Assembly: GCF_014851395.1 (NCBI RefSeq)
Contig: NW_024044348.1
Coordinates: 24,615,890 to 24,679,889 of the forward strand
Length of the DNA: 64,000 nt
Reading direction: 5' to 3'
Source: Micropterus salmoides
Taxonomy: Eukaryota; Chordata; Actinopteri; Centrarchiformes; Centrarchidae
Part shown: in pieces, positions 45,269-56,900 of the stretch
How the letters are laid out: each line of letters starts with the position of its first letter
How positions within the stretch are numbered: the stretch's first letter is position 1
Notes under the pieces: model-generated
What the model was told of the DNA's origin: nothing
Seen by the model: only the letters and a program-made list of their open reading frames with translations
The model's database searches: none
Position numbers and translations under genes: made by a program

Positions 45269-47381
45269 ATAAAGGTAGTCCTTACTTAAGTCCAGGCAGG
45301 TCTCGCACAGAGGCTGAGATCTCTGCTGCTTCAGGACACAGTTTCTCCACCAGCTCCAGAGGACCCCACAGGGACTTGTTAAAGCCCAGAAAGGACTTTT
45401 TCACTGGAGTGAGAAAGAGGATGAGAGTCAGTCAGACACACACTGCTGTATGAAAATCTAGGAATGACATATTTAATGAGGGAGGCAAACATTTAAAACA
45501 GTCTCTCCTTCTTACCTCTGAGGCCATGTTTGAGGCAGTGCTCCATGACAACAAAGAACTGCTGGAGAGGTGGGTAGTCCGAGTCCAGTGTTCGTCCAAA
45601 GCTCAGAGCCGACTCGATCAGCCCTTTAATACTCAGCTTGGCCATGTTCAGCAGGTTGGCTCGCTCCATGGCCATGGGGTCCCGCAGGGCTGCAGGACAA
45701 AAGCAGCACACAAACACTTAACTAAAAATACACTTAAAATAGTCGCAGGGTATGGTCACACAATAATGTCATTTTATCATACAGAAATGTTCTAAAGTAA
45801 TTAGATTTAGACCCAAATTTATTTGGGTACTTTGATGGTACAATACAACTGCATGGGCTACATAATAAAAACACAATGTTTAGAGAAATTCAATGCATTA
45901 TTACTTATAGCATGGAAAAATTAAAGGGTAGTCCACTATCTCAGAAGTGCTAAGGATGAATTGATGAATGATAGAATAGCCTAATCATATCCAATCCAGT
46001 CATTAAACGTTACAAACACACTCAGTTTTCTGAGTCTCTATCTAAGGCATAATCAACCGAGTCCGCCAGGTCAATGTCTTACAACTTATCATTATCAGGG
46101 ACATGCTTACTATAGGGACAGTAAAGCTACAGTAAATGTCACGCAAGTGCTTTGAAGGCAGAATCCACCCTAAAAATAGAATGTGTCAGTGAAGGCACAA
46201 GAAGAGCAACAGATAGTATGTAAGAAGCACCATTATCCATCAAGAGGAAGAAGGGTCCACCCTAACAGATCAGAATAAATACATAAAACAGTGATAATCA
46301 ACCTGACAATTTGTCTTATTTTATGCTGTTCAGATAACATAACATAACTGTGTCCTACGTTGGCAGAGTGCCACTGTTGGTGCATCTGCACCTCCCACAG
46401 AGGTATGCTTTTAAGTGCTCTATATGTGGAACCTCTGGGTTAATGTGTAGCCAAACACCAGAACATTACAGAACAATGTCAGGTGAAGACATAGAGATGT
46501 TGCCAAGCAGTGCAGAAGAGTTTTAATTGCCCCTGCAGAGACTCTGACAAATCAACAGATTTCTTGTGAGCAGCAGCATGACTGGTGGGTGCCCCTGGGC
46601 AGGGAGCTCAAGAGTAAAAAACAGTAAGCATGTGTCACCATGTGACTTCTTCAAGGTACATCAAACGCTGGGGATATTGAAAAGCTACAACAACAACATC
46701 CTCCTCTGTTACAGTGGAGGATGTACCATCAAAGCATGAGAGCAGCACTGATCTATGAAAAATCAATTGGCAGCAACACAGGTCATATGAAATATGAAAG
46801 AGGGACGAATAAATGTACCAGCTGGGTGTGCCAGACTTGTACTTCTACACACACTAGCTTTACTGGCATGACATGCACATGTCTACATTGCCAAAGGAAG
46901 TGTGAAATAGAAACGTACATAAACAGAAGAATAGAGCTACATTAACTGGCTGAATGATTTATTGTTCCTGGTTGTCACATTTCCTCATGTCCCTGAAATA
47001 ACCAGTTACTGGGTGTAATCAGACCTTACACACACACTTCACTCCTTTCATGAACCCCGCGCCCCCTGATGCTGATAATACTCCACCTTGGACGGTCCAG
47101 TCCCCGGGCAGAGACGTCCTGTGCTCCGACACTTTGGGCAGGACGTGAATGCTCCCTGAAATGGTCTCGGATGCTTTCCTGGCCAAAGCGAAGATAGGAG
47201 CCTGCCATCGCCCGTCTCCTCCACCACCACCTCCTCTCACCGTGCTGCTACTGTTAACGCTAGCTTTCTCCCCAACACCAGATTTCTCCTCCTGCAGCCT
47301 CAAAATGCCAAACACCTGCGCTTTCTCCTTGCTGCTGTCCGCTTCAGACAGAGCCAGGTCGTGCTCTGCGGGCGAAGCCAT
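31081..47381 (-). CDS. rufy2: RUN and FYVE domain-containing protein 2 (long isoform)
   Basis: RUFY proteins are endosomal effectors; the RUN domain binds small GTPases and the FYVE finger binds PtdIns3P. Exons in transcription order: 47030-47381, 45516-45689, 45286-45403, 44176-44277, 43570-43693, 41957-42021, 41790-41855, 41083-41152, 40711-40812, 40443-40559, 40248-40340, 39225-39299, 39023-39120, 32923-33042, 32358-32487, 32112-32206, 31600-31648, 31334-31414, 31081-31224; 2,175 nt, 724 aa. The RUN domain covers exons 2-5 ([74 protein letters not shown]). Exons 6-17 encode coiled coil (QKNYVEELNR, AIAKNNIIKLQEEN, MKLLEKDIHEKQ). The FYVE finger has WLKDKDASHCKLC, RRKHHCRNCGEIFC and KPVRVCDTCHALL, with all eight zinc ligands present. 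Exon 1 adds about 110 residues before the usual RUFY2 start. Order matches RUFY2, not RUFY1. Confidence 0.95.
36271..36298. repeat. (GT)n tract
   Basis: Interrupted GT repeat about 430 bp downstream, in transcript sense, of the alternative rufy2 stop codon. Confidence 0.9.
36733..36841 (-). CDS. rufy2: Alternative terminal coding exon of rufy2 (FYVE-less isoform)
   Basis: Inside the 5.98-kb intron between exons 39023-39120 and 32923-33042 lies a good acceptor (pyrimidine-rich, CTCCTCTGTGCAG) followed by 109 nt, open in exactly the phase of the preceding exon. Joining gives LEQSDKDLLSQTRTLAMSF, then 21 more residues ending KLVKDISF and TGA. From memory, the short RUFY3 isoform ends with a similar LEQSEKDL... 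tail, so this looks like an ancient exon shared by RUFY paralogues. The product would be 554 aa: RUN domain and part of the coiled coil, no FYVE finger, thus no direct PtdIns3P binding. An AATAAA on the minus strand lies at 36669-36674. Confidence 0.75.
36961..36996. repeat. Purine tract of GAAA/GGAA units
   Basis: Degenerate tetranucleotide repeat on the plus strand, that is a pyrimidine (TTCC) tract in the rufy2 transcript about 120 nt upstream of the alternative exon acceptor. A short GGAT run (36912-36939) is next to it. Confidence 0.85.
39310..39420. mobile_element. Fragment of a fish DNA-transposon-like repeat
   Basis: GTGGAAAGTAACTTAAGTAC and TGTACTTTACTTGAGTATTT resemble the element at 48048-48520 (GGTGGAATGTAACTAAATA, GGTACTTTACTTGAGTACTT). 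It ends in CTCCTTCCACCTC, matching the other end. It lies just upstream of the rufy2 exon 39225-39299. Confidence 0.5.
42366..42866. mobile_element. MITE-like element with imperfect inverted ends
   Basis: The left end ACTTTGGTATTTTTCAACC and the reverse complement of the right end, ACTTCGGGATTTTCCACTTGG, are similar. About 500 bp lie between, with no coding capacity. It occupies the rufy2 intron between exons 43570-43693 and 41957-42021. Confidence 0.45.
45217..45267. repeat. (GT)n / (CA)n microsatellite in a rufy2 intron
   Basis: About 25 units. In the rufy2 transcript it is a CA repeat starting about 19 nt after the 5' splice site of the exon ending at 45286. Confidence 0.95.
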
Positions 47382-47760
47382 GTTCACGGACCTCTGAAAT
47401 GATTATAGCCAGTGCTTGTCGGTGCGAAAACACACAAATTCATACGGTTTGCTCACCGTTAACGAGCTAGCCTTGATGTACAATTCACCCGGTGACCATT
47501 GTGACAACCGTGGCACAAAAATACCTGCGATACCACCGGCCAAAGCAATGACAGGGCTCGCTCGAGTCAACAACCAACCGTCGTCAACGTCCCCGGACTG
47601 TGAAGCGTAGGCGTCGGTCTACATGGTGGACGACGGGGGCGCGGACAGCTGCTCCGTTCATCGCGGCGTTGTAAAGATTTGTTTACACCCTGCAGACCTA
47701 ACCGATAGTTGGCTACGGTCCCGCTGCACCCTCCGGAGGGGCGGTGTCAAAAGGCTCACA
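47382..47760 (-). promoter_or_regulatory. rufy2: CpG-rich promoter region of rufy2
   Basis: The DNA immediately upstream of the rufy2 ATG (47379-47381; context AACATGG) is clearly richer in CpG than its surroundings (for example 47600-47660). This fits a housekeeping-type promoter. I see no TATA box and no gene on the opposite strand. Confidence 0.5.
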
Positions 47761-47900
47761 AGACACACAAAAGGCAGCACTACCGTTACGTAATGATTTT
47801 AGCGGCTGCTGTGTTGTGGACTTGCCGCCCTCTGCTGCTGGACGTGAGAACTGCACGGCCCCCCTCCAGGTAGAGGACCACAGATGGTACAGGACGTTAC

Positions 47901-47902
<2 letters not shown>

Positions 47903-47951
<49 letters not shown>
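47903..47951. repeat. (GT)n microsatellite
   Basis: About 24 GT units followed by a short GA-rich run, upstream of the rufy2 promoter. Confidence 0.95.
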
Positions 47952-47954
<3 letters not shown>

Positions 47955-48047
47955 TGAGAGAGAGTGAGAGACAGGAGACAGATCCCAGCCTGATATTTAC
48001 AGATGTGTAACTAAAATATGAGGCCACAGGGGTCAGTAATATTTCTG

Positions 48048-48520
48048 TAGTGGTGGAATGTAACTAAATAAATTTACACAGATGCTGTACTGAAGGTACT
48101 TTACTTGAGTACTTCCATTTTATGGTACTTTATTCTACTTCACAACAATTTATTACACTACATTATTTTGACAGTTACAGTTACCATACTTCAGATTTTA
48201 CATGTAAACATGATCATCTTATACAAAATGATGATGCATTGTTATAGATTAAACCACCAAACAGTATGTAAAATAGTTAAACTTAGCTGCATGTCAAAGT
48301 AAAAATGCTACTTTCAGATTAATCAATAATCAATAATAGTAATACAATAATATCAAAGCTTAACATTCACATGATGACGTGATTTTCCTTTTGGTACATT
48401 TTGATAATAATATTAATGTACATTTTCAGTACTGTTCTTTTAGTTGTTACTGAGTATATTTACAATGTGGTATTGCTACTTTCATTTAAGTAAAGGATCT
48501 TAATACTTCTTCCACCACTG
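48048..48520. mobile_element. Non-autonomous DNA transposon (MITE-like)
   Basis: It starts TAGTGGTGGAATGTAACTAA and its right end, reverse complemented, reads CAGTGGTGGAAGAAGTATTA. The 470-bp interior is AT-rich and non-coding. Flanks ATTTCTG and ATATCTG may be a target duplication. A related fragment is at 39310-39420. Confidence 0.6.
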
Positions 48521-49837
48521 AATATCTGGTCATTTTGGGGGGGCTTTCATGACATTAAGAGGAGTTTACATTCTATGAGAAAAACCTATTACACATGTTT
48601 AATTTTTGTTAGTTTGATACATTTTAGGCAAAATATCATTATATTTAAATATCTTTAAATAATAATAATAATAAAAAGGGTATTTAGAATTTGCAACAAC
48701 AATAACATACCCAGTGTAGAGACAGCTTTGAAAGGCTTGGGAGATACACAAAATATAATTAAACAGTTATATTAACAAATATAATTTTTTGATTTCTTTA
48801 AATACTCAAAAATATTCAGTTTGATTCGGTTTGGTTGGTGGCTTATCCATAATTTCTTAGGTGGGTGGGGTTCTGCTCGGGTAATTTGGACTCATGACCT
48901 CAGTATTTCCTGGCCACAGTCCTACTTTGACTGTAGTATGTTGAACCCACAGTGGAAAATTCTTAAACAACAATGTAGAATTCAGTAGAAGCATAACAGT
49001 GGAAACAATAAACACCCATACAGCCACCAGTAAAGAGGAGGAAGAAGTAGATGAAGAGAGTAAGGCTGAATAAACATGCTACCTGAAATTTATGGCTGTA
49101 ACTAATGATTAATCGCTGATTATTTCCTCCATTATTCATTTAATTATTTTAGTATATAAAATATCATACATTTGGAAAAGGCCAAGATGACATCTTCAAA
49201 TGTTTTGTCTGACCAGTAGTCTAAACCCAAAAAATATTCAGTTAACTTTTATAGAGGACTAAGAAACTATCAATATTCACATTTGTCAAAGCTGGAACCA
49301 GTTAATTTGTGACATGTTTTGCTTTGATAATTATAATTATTAATCCACTATCCAAATTATTGTGGAATACAATTAGAGCATCAAGAACTGTGTTTTTCTT
49401 AACCAAGCTGTGGCAACACATGAATAATTCATAACTTTTATTGTTTTCATGTATTATGCCAAAACGTGTCAGACTATAAAGGCCACCTCACTGTCTTGAT
49501 TGATTGGTGATTTGTTTAAATGTGATCGGTTATTGTAAGCGTCATCTTCATTTAATCATTCACTGCCATTAAATTTTTACTATAAAGCACTTTGTGACCC
49601 CTCTTGTCTGTGAAAGGTGCTATATAAATAAAGTTTACTTACTTACTTACTATTATTCCTAAGGGAAACACATAGATTACTGTGTATCTTACTGTATATC
49701 TTTAAGGGTTAGAGTCAGAGTGGAAATGTGGATATTTCACCTTAATGTATTACAGCAGAAGTGAACTGCAGACAGGAGAGTTGCTTTTTGCTGCTTCTGC
49801 ATACGTTTACGACTGGTGACTCTGGTGGCTCACTCTT
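48521..49837. other. Non-coding AT-rich intergenic stretch with a LINE-like 3' tail
   Basis: No supported gene. At about 49590-49650 the sequence AAAGCACTTTGTGACC ... GGTGCTATATAAATAAAG followed by TTAC repeats is the 3' tail of a fish retroposon on the plus strand. Confidence 0.4.
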
Positions 49838-49840
49838 GAC

Positions 49841-50156
49841 TCATGGAAAGGTATTATCTGTAATGAGGTGAGTTTTATGAATCCACTGATTGATCTGGAT
49901 CTGCTGTTCATAAGTTATTACAAGACCACTGTATGAGGTGTCAGTGGCGTTATCATCATGTAATAGAAATCAGGTCATTCATTCAAATAGCACCTGCCAA
50001 CTTACCTTGACTGTATGCTAACCGCTCCATACTCTCACTGTGTGTGATCCCCCAGCGGTGGAGACTCTGAGGGGAGTACATGGTGTGGGACTCTCCTTTG
50101 CCTTGTTGCAACGAGGATGGTAAATCAAGCAGATCCCTGAGTCCTGAAGTGGCTCG
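49841..50156 (-). pseudogene. Unassigned exon-like pair (possible gene or decayed gene)
   Basis: Read on the minus strand, 50006-50156 is a 151-nt segment open for 50 codons, between CTACAG and a strong GTAAGT donor. It translates as ATSGLRDLLDLPSSL, then YSPQSLHRWG, then ERLAYSQ. A further AG acceptor at 49858 would add NTFP and a stop (49841-49857) in phase. The upstream acceptor lacks a good pyrimidine tract, and I recognise no family. Whether this is a real terminal exon pair, a relic or chance is open. Confidence 0.2.
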
Positions 50157-52437
50157 CTGTAGGCTGGTTTCTGTTGAGCTGGAGCCACACAGTCAAGTTT
50201 CTTTGGAACCAGATGACCCTTCCCCCTGAACTGCCGTGGACTGTTTTGTCTTTTTCTAATATGGTATTTTCCAGTTTGGTCAGATTAGGTCACAGTCTCA
50301 GGGTGTGCTGGGCCTCTGCTGAGCTGAGCAGGACAGCCTGGGACAAAACAGACAGCGGAGACAGACCTAATAAGATCTTAGAAGCAGGAAGATAACAGAA
50401 GAGAGCGAAAACAAACGTCATCATCGACACACAGTGAATACAAATGCTTTTGGTATGCATGCTCTTGTTTTCTGTACACCAAACAAGGATAACATCCCTG
50501 GCAGGACTCATGCCAGGTACAGGTGGTACACAACCGCTGTACCACCAGGATGCCCAGATATGCACGATGTTGAGATGGATAAGAATCTTGAAAGACAACT
50601 AACCATTTACATTTTAAGCCTTGTTCCAGACGTATAATTGATGAATAAAACAAAACAAAATGGCTTCTCAGTCTGATTATCAGGCTACTACATTGCCTCA
50701 AAGTTTTATCCCTGTCTACAGTCTCTGTCACAGACAATTACATCTTTGCCTCCCATTCCTCCTCACCGATTCAAACAAACACCACTCACATCTACGCCAC
50801 AGGATGAGACCTTTAACTGTCATAAATAATAAATGCCAAAAGGTTCTTCCCTCAGATAGTTTACTAAACGCTAACAAATCTTAATTTAGTGTGAAAATAG
50901 TACAGTCACCGAAAACTGACATTTTGTTTACCAAATAGAAGGAGCTTTACCTTTTTTCAAGTAGCTTATGAGGAATGAGTCCTGTGGGCCTCCACCTCAC
51001 CATAATATGGCTGTAAAAGCCTCCAACCACACCAAGGGAAGAATGTTACATCCATTAAAACACACAACAAGAGAAAGTGTTGCAGCAGTAAACTGCATTA
51101 CAAGCATTACTGATATTTCCTCTCTTGCTCTTATTCTCATCCTCTGTTTGCCACACTCTCTCTCTCTCTGTCTCTCTAATAGCTCAGGGCTGACCAGGGA
51201 TCATATGACTTGCAGATCTGTACACTCCTTAGCTGCCTGTGTTAATTCTCTGAATGGCTGTTTCTCAGTCCAGTAAGCAGAGCATTCATAATCGGACTGC
51301 TGCTGCCTTGATAGTGATTTGCTTTTCTTTTGTTTTTTTTGTTTCTTTCTCTGTTGACCTGACTGTTTACTGCCTCACATGCAATTTCTCTGTATCTGTA
51401 TGCCTTTACATGATTTTACAACTTGCTTAACTTGATGTCTTGTTTTATTCTGCTACCTGATGCGTAAGCTGGTCTTTCTGCAGGTTCGTTGGCCTGTGCT
51501 TTTGTGAGGCTTCTCATATAGTTTATAGGTAACTACCTTAAATACTGTACCACATGTATAAATTTAGAATTTAGTGTAATTTATTTAATAATTTCATCAT
51601 TATGCAAGAGAAAAAATGAGGAAAAATGCATAACCATGTAAATATCTAGCATTCAGAATCTGATACGCCTTCATAGGAGTTCATTCTGATTTCACATCAG
51701 AAGAAGACATGATACTGGCTGTTTGTCTCTCTCCTCCTGCCCTCCATCCACTTTTCCTCCCCACTCTGTCTGCCTCGTCTCTCTGCTCTTCCATAATCTC
51801 TAAACCACACCTAAACAAACACACTGTTGAGAACCACTTCCGGGGTGGTGTGTTTGTGCCATATGACCATGTTAATCACTGTAGGAAGGAACACACCCTT
51901 CCACACGACCGACAGCTCGATGAACCAATCAATCGTCTTCAGTGGAACCTCTTCCCACCAACAGAGGTGTGATGCTGTTTCATCGTAGTAGCCAGCCTTT
52001 CATTCTGCAGCAGTTGTGCTATGCTCACAGATTCTGGTGATTTATTAGTCATTATTATTAGCAGGAAACAACAGTGCTCATACCGTCCTATAATAGAAGA
52101 AGAGATGAGGAGTACATTTTACAAACTACCATCAGAACAAATTTACTGTGTATGTGAGGGCAGTAATTATATCAACTCTACGTTTCACACATTTATCCCT
52201 TATGAACATGGACAGTATGTTATAATGTGATTATTGCATCTCACCTCAGGCCAGCAGAAGAAAGAGAGTTGATCCTTATTTCTGCAGCTTGTCCACACTC
52301 AGTAGTCGGGTCCAGAAAAAGGATAAGTCTATCCTCTGGTCCAGTGTGCAGAGTTCAGGATGGTCTTGATCTACGTCCTGGTAGATTATACAGTCCAAGC
52401 TTTAGAGTATCTTCTTTTACATATTCTTTCAAAACAC

Positions 52438-52440
<3 letters not shown>

Positions 52441-52470
<30 letters not shown>

Positions 52471-52471
52471 C
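52441..52471. repeat. (ATCT)n microsatellite
   Basis: Seven to eight ATCT units followed by a CT run and a few CTAAC units. Confidence 0.9.
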
Positions 52472-52994
52472 CTCTCTCTCTCTAATCTAACCTAACCTAA
52501 CCTAGGTGCTGTGAGGCTGTTCTAAGCCGGCACACGCTCTGGAGACATCACTGACAGAAACCACAGCCATCACCCCACACAGCGCCCAATGACAAGAGAG
52601 CAGGAAGCCTGGGAGTGGGGGAGGGGTTTGGGGTAACACAGAGAGGAGAGGGAGAAAGGAAAGGGAAGTGAGAGTAGGGAGGAGGCTCGTAGGGGGGATA
52701 TACATTGTGAGGAGGAGAGGAGAGGAAAGACATGATGGGTGGTGAGAGAGAGTGTTGATAGACAAAATAAAAAGACAGTAGGAAGATGCATTGACTTGTA
52801 GTCATTCATATGCCCCCACTCACACATCAGCATATTCCACTGTTTAAATGAATGAAGTACATAGAGATATGAATGAAAACATTCAAATGTCGGTGAACAG
52901 TGCTTTCCGTAAGAGAGGAGGGTTCAAGCCTGCAGTTACCAACCAATCCCTGACTGGGGACCGAACAGAGAGGGAGGGCTTTGTGGACCAGAGA

Positions 52995-52996
<2 letters not shown>

Positions 52997-53030
<34 letters not shown>
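52997..53030. repeat. (GT)n microsatellite
   Basis: About 17 uninterrupted GT units in intergenic DNA. Confidence 0.95.
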
Positions 53031-53031
<1 letters not shown>

Positions 53032-53934
53032 AAGTCAATGACTTTGCAGCTAAGAGAATGAAATAGTATCACTGCAGCTAGAAAGTATTCTCAGTTAAAT
53101 ATAAGATAAGGCTTATCCTGCTAAACATTTCCTGTAAAACCAACAGGGAACAAAGATTGAGCAGCAAAATACAAAAGAGATTCGTGTGGACTTGGATGAT
53201 AAAAACAAATATTTTATGGCCCAATCAGAACTTTTTTACCATAAAATTATGTACAATCAAATACTCTGTATAATTGTAGAGTTTGTACTATAGGTTAACA
53301 CATCAAAATGTGTGTTTCTCCACTGAAATACTAGCAGTAGTTTGAAATATAGGCAACCATTTCTGTAAATCTGAATCATCATCTGGACTGTGACTCTATT
53401 GTTAAAACAACACATTTTATTTTTGAATATAGGGTGCCTTTTTGAATTCAATACACGAGCAAAAATAACAGGAAGTGAAAACAGTATTGCAGAAGCAAGA
53501 AAATATTTATTTTTAAAAATATATGGTAGAAATAATTCAACTACAAAGTTAAAGAAAACAACTGTATTTACATTTGCAGCTATTTTAACACATTGACTTG
53601 ACTGTTAATGTGAGTTGACACTGTGCTGTCAGTCAGTCATCAGTTAACAGCAATAACACCATGAGCAGTTATAATATTGTGTAATTGTGCGTCATATCTG
53701 TAAATATAAAAGAGAACTTTTCAATAGAAAAGGTAATCAGCTAATGGAGTTACCAGATTAACAGGTTTACATGTTTTGTACAGGCTGGCCTGAGTCCCAG
53801 TGACATAAATGGGTGTAGACAAAATATCTGCTCTCACATCTCTTAACATCATGCAGTCTAACACAACAACATCACAACATACAGCCTCAACATGACAAGC
53901 CACTATCAGTCAATTTTGCCTTTTAAAGAGCCCT

Positions 53935-56900
53935 TTAGTCCTCAAACTCTGCGGCATAAAGCACTTGCTGGAATTTCATCCGCACCTCCATTCTTTTTTT
54001 AATGGTAAGCCTCTTCAATGAGGGCAGAAGGCTAAGCAGGAACAGTTCATCTTCATCTCTGAGGCTGGTGAGGGCATCTGCAGAACTTATCTCAGTTTCT
54101 GTTGCGATTTGCCTTTTACGTTTAAGAGAGACCCCCACCTCCTGATGGCTGTTTGGACAGGCCTCCACATGAGAAAAGCTAGTGCTAACGACAGGCAGGG
54201 GACCATGCTGCTCCTTCTCATCTTTATCTCGCTCTTTTTCCTGCTCTTTCTCCAGGTCATCCCCACTTCCAGCTCCCTGTGTGGTGGGAAAATAGCAGAT
54301 GGCATTTCGGGTTACCAGAGACAACAACGCTGATAACAAGCTTCTATTTCTTTGACGATTACAGCCAAACATATCAAAGTCCCTTATAATCTATACCACC
54401 TCCTGGGAACAAAACAGGTTAAAAGTTAGACTGGGTTTCTACAGATGAAAATAAAACTGTTGTATATTTTTGTGAAGCAAATGGCAATTTTGTATTGTTT
54501 TGTAATTTATACTTCTCTGCAGAGCCTGACTGATTATAGTTTTTCTCACTCGCTTTGGTACATTTCTCGAATCATCCCTAACATTTGCAAAACAGTAAGT
54601 GCATTTCTCGAAACATATCAACCAAACAGCACAACACTGTGGATTACCAGCAAAAGCCCGTAACTTGATCAAAATCCTTAGTCTATCTCTCAAAAGCAAA
54701 TCTTTATGTCATTGAACATGTCAGTGCTATCAGAATGACAGAAGTCCTAGAGTCATTGTTTACAAACAAGATAGTCAAAATGTTTAGTCATGTTATCAAT
54801 ATAACAGTGTACTCTGTAAGTGTTTTCTGATGTAAACTATGGCTAACGTTTTGATGAAAATGACTGAAAATGCAGAAGGCTGCTCTTTTTTCAATATGGC
54901 ATATCAATTTCAAGAGTATAAAGTTATACATCGCAAGAGATTGGACAGGATTCACTGTTACATTTTTACTGTTTGTACTATAATTTGTTGACAGACCTTG
55001 TCATTGTGATGCAGAAAAGAAAAAGAAAGGACTGACTGCATTGCACGACGGTACAAATAACAAAATTAGAAATGTAAGCATGTGAAACACTCCTTAGGCT
55101 GATGTTCCTGTCTGTCAGGTCACAGATTCTTATCCACATCACAAAGGATATCTTCATCAATTACAGTAAGGAGACATTTACAAAAAAGGTCCAATAGACA
55201 TGTATAGAAAAATATGACTGACAGATATAGACAATCTCTCTCTCTGTAAATAAAAATCCTCCTCTCACCCCTTGTGGGGTGGAATGTGTCATCCTCAAGC
55301 TCGGGTCCTCTACCAGAGGCCTGGGAGTTTGAGGGTTCTGCGCAGTATCTTAGCTGTTCCTAGGACTGCACTCTTCTGGACAGAGACCTCTGATGTTTTA
55401 CCTGGAATCTGCTGTATCCACTCTCCCAGTTTGGGGGTCACAGCCCCTAGTGCTCCAATTACCACTGGCACCACTGTTGCTCTTACTTTCCACATCTTTT
55501 CTAGCTCCTCTTTCAGCCCTTGGTATTTCTCAAGCTTCTCGTGTTCCTTCTTCTTGATGTTGCTGTTGCTTGGGATTGCCACATCTATCACTGCAGCCTT
55601 CTTCTGCTGTTTGTCAATCAACACGATGTCTGGTTGGTTAGCCACCAGTTTGTCAGTCTGGATCCTGAAGTCCCACGGGATCTTAGCTCGGTCATTCTCA
55701 ACTACCTTAGGAGGTGTCTTCCATTTTGACCTTGGGACTTCCAGCCCATACTCATGGCAGATGTTCCTGTACACTATGACAGCTACCTGGTTATGGCGTT
55801 CCATGTACACACGTCCTGCCTACATCTTACACACTGCTGTTATGTGCTGTACTGTCTCAGGGGCATCCTTGCACAGTCTGTGTGGTAGACCCCAGCCTCT
55901 ATTGATCTTGTACTGAGTGCCTGTTCTTGTGCCGCCATGATTAGTGCTTCTGTGCTGTCCTGCCACTGGTAGGATTTGCTGATATCAGCCACTTCTCCTA
56001 TTTGTCTGTGGTACATGCCGTGTAGCGGCTTGTCTCTCCATGAAGGTTCTTCATCTTCCTTGTCCTCACCCTCGGGTTTCTGCTGCCTGAGGTATTCACT
56101 AAGCCCTTCATCTTTGGGGGCCATCTTCCTGGTGTACTCCTGGATCTTTGTTGTTTCATCCTGGACAGTGGTCTTGACACTCACTAGCCCTCTGCCTCCC
56201 TCGCTACACTTTGTGTACAGTCTCAGGGTGCCGGATTTGGGGTGAAACCCTCCATGCATTTTGAGGAGCTTTCTTGTCTTGATGTCAGTAGCCTCTATCT
56301 CCTCCTTTGGCCAGTTAAGTCTTTGTTTGGCAGTCTCCAGAGCCTAAGGTATCGACAGCTTTTTGTATTTCTTAGCAAGCCCCTTCTTTGCACCTTTCTG
56401 TAGCTCTGAGAACTGACTAATCTCTCTTTGTGTTGCCTTGATCTTGGCCTCTAGCCTTCACCTCCATGGGGGGTAATGCTCTTTGTGGCTTGTGGTGTTC
56501 ATCTTATAGCCAAGCATCTCTAGGATCACTGTTGCTGTGGCGTACATCAGCTCACTGGTTTCGGTTATGGCTTTGGTAGGGATAGTATGTAGTGCTGCAT
56601 TCACATCTTCTAGCAGACTTTCAGAGTGTACTTTGTCACTTAGCCTTGGCAATCTTGGTTGTTGTACTTGGGGGTCCAGCTTAGTTATGATCTTCAATCG
56701 TTATGTTGAGTGATTCTGTAAGGGTTGTTGTTACTGGGGCTTGGGACCAAATCTCTGATTGCGGGGATGATGATGACATCTCCCCAGTGACCTGTCGTCC
56801 TGGCTAATATATAATTATATAAGTACATAAATCTACTGGCGTATATGATATATATTGCACTATTCACTGCTCACTGTGTATGTTATTGTGTGTATCAGAT

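Larger units (their letters stand above)
50157..53934. other. Intergenic region without a supported gene
   Basis: No complete gene is visible. A tract at 51829-51968 (+) is open and compositionally exon-like (FRGGVFVPYDHVNHC, INRLQWNLFPPTE) but lacks a good acceptor and matches no family I know. Sequence around 52620-52750 is purine-rich low complexity, which explains the overlapping minus-strand frames there. AATAAA on the minus strand at 53506-53511 may end the MADF-BESS transcript. Confidence 0.4.

Noticed and set aside
52481..52506. CTAAC/CCTAA units resembling telomeric DNA
   Set aside because: Only three or four units, of the form CCTAA rather than the vertebrate CCCTAA, next to other microsatellites; not an interstitial telomere.
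52502..52833. Overlapping Ser/Pro/Leu-rich minus-strand frames
   Set aside because: Produced by a purine-rich low-complexity tract with no stop codons by composition.
55272..55916. Plus-strand frame of 214 codons, the longest in the window
   Set aside because: Antisense to the LINE endonuclease region; hydrophobic content reflects codon complement of that frame.
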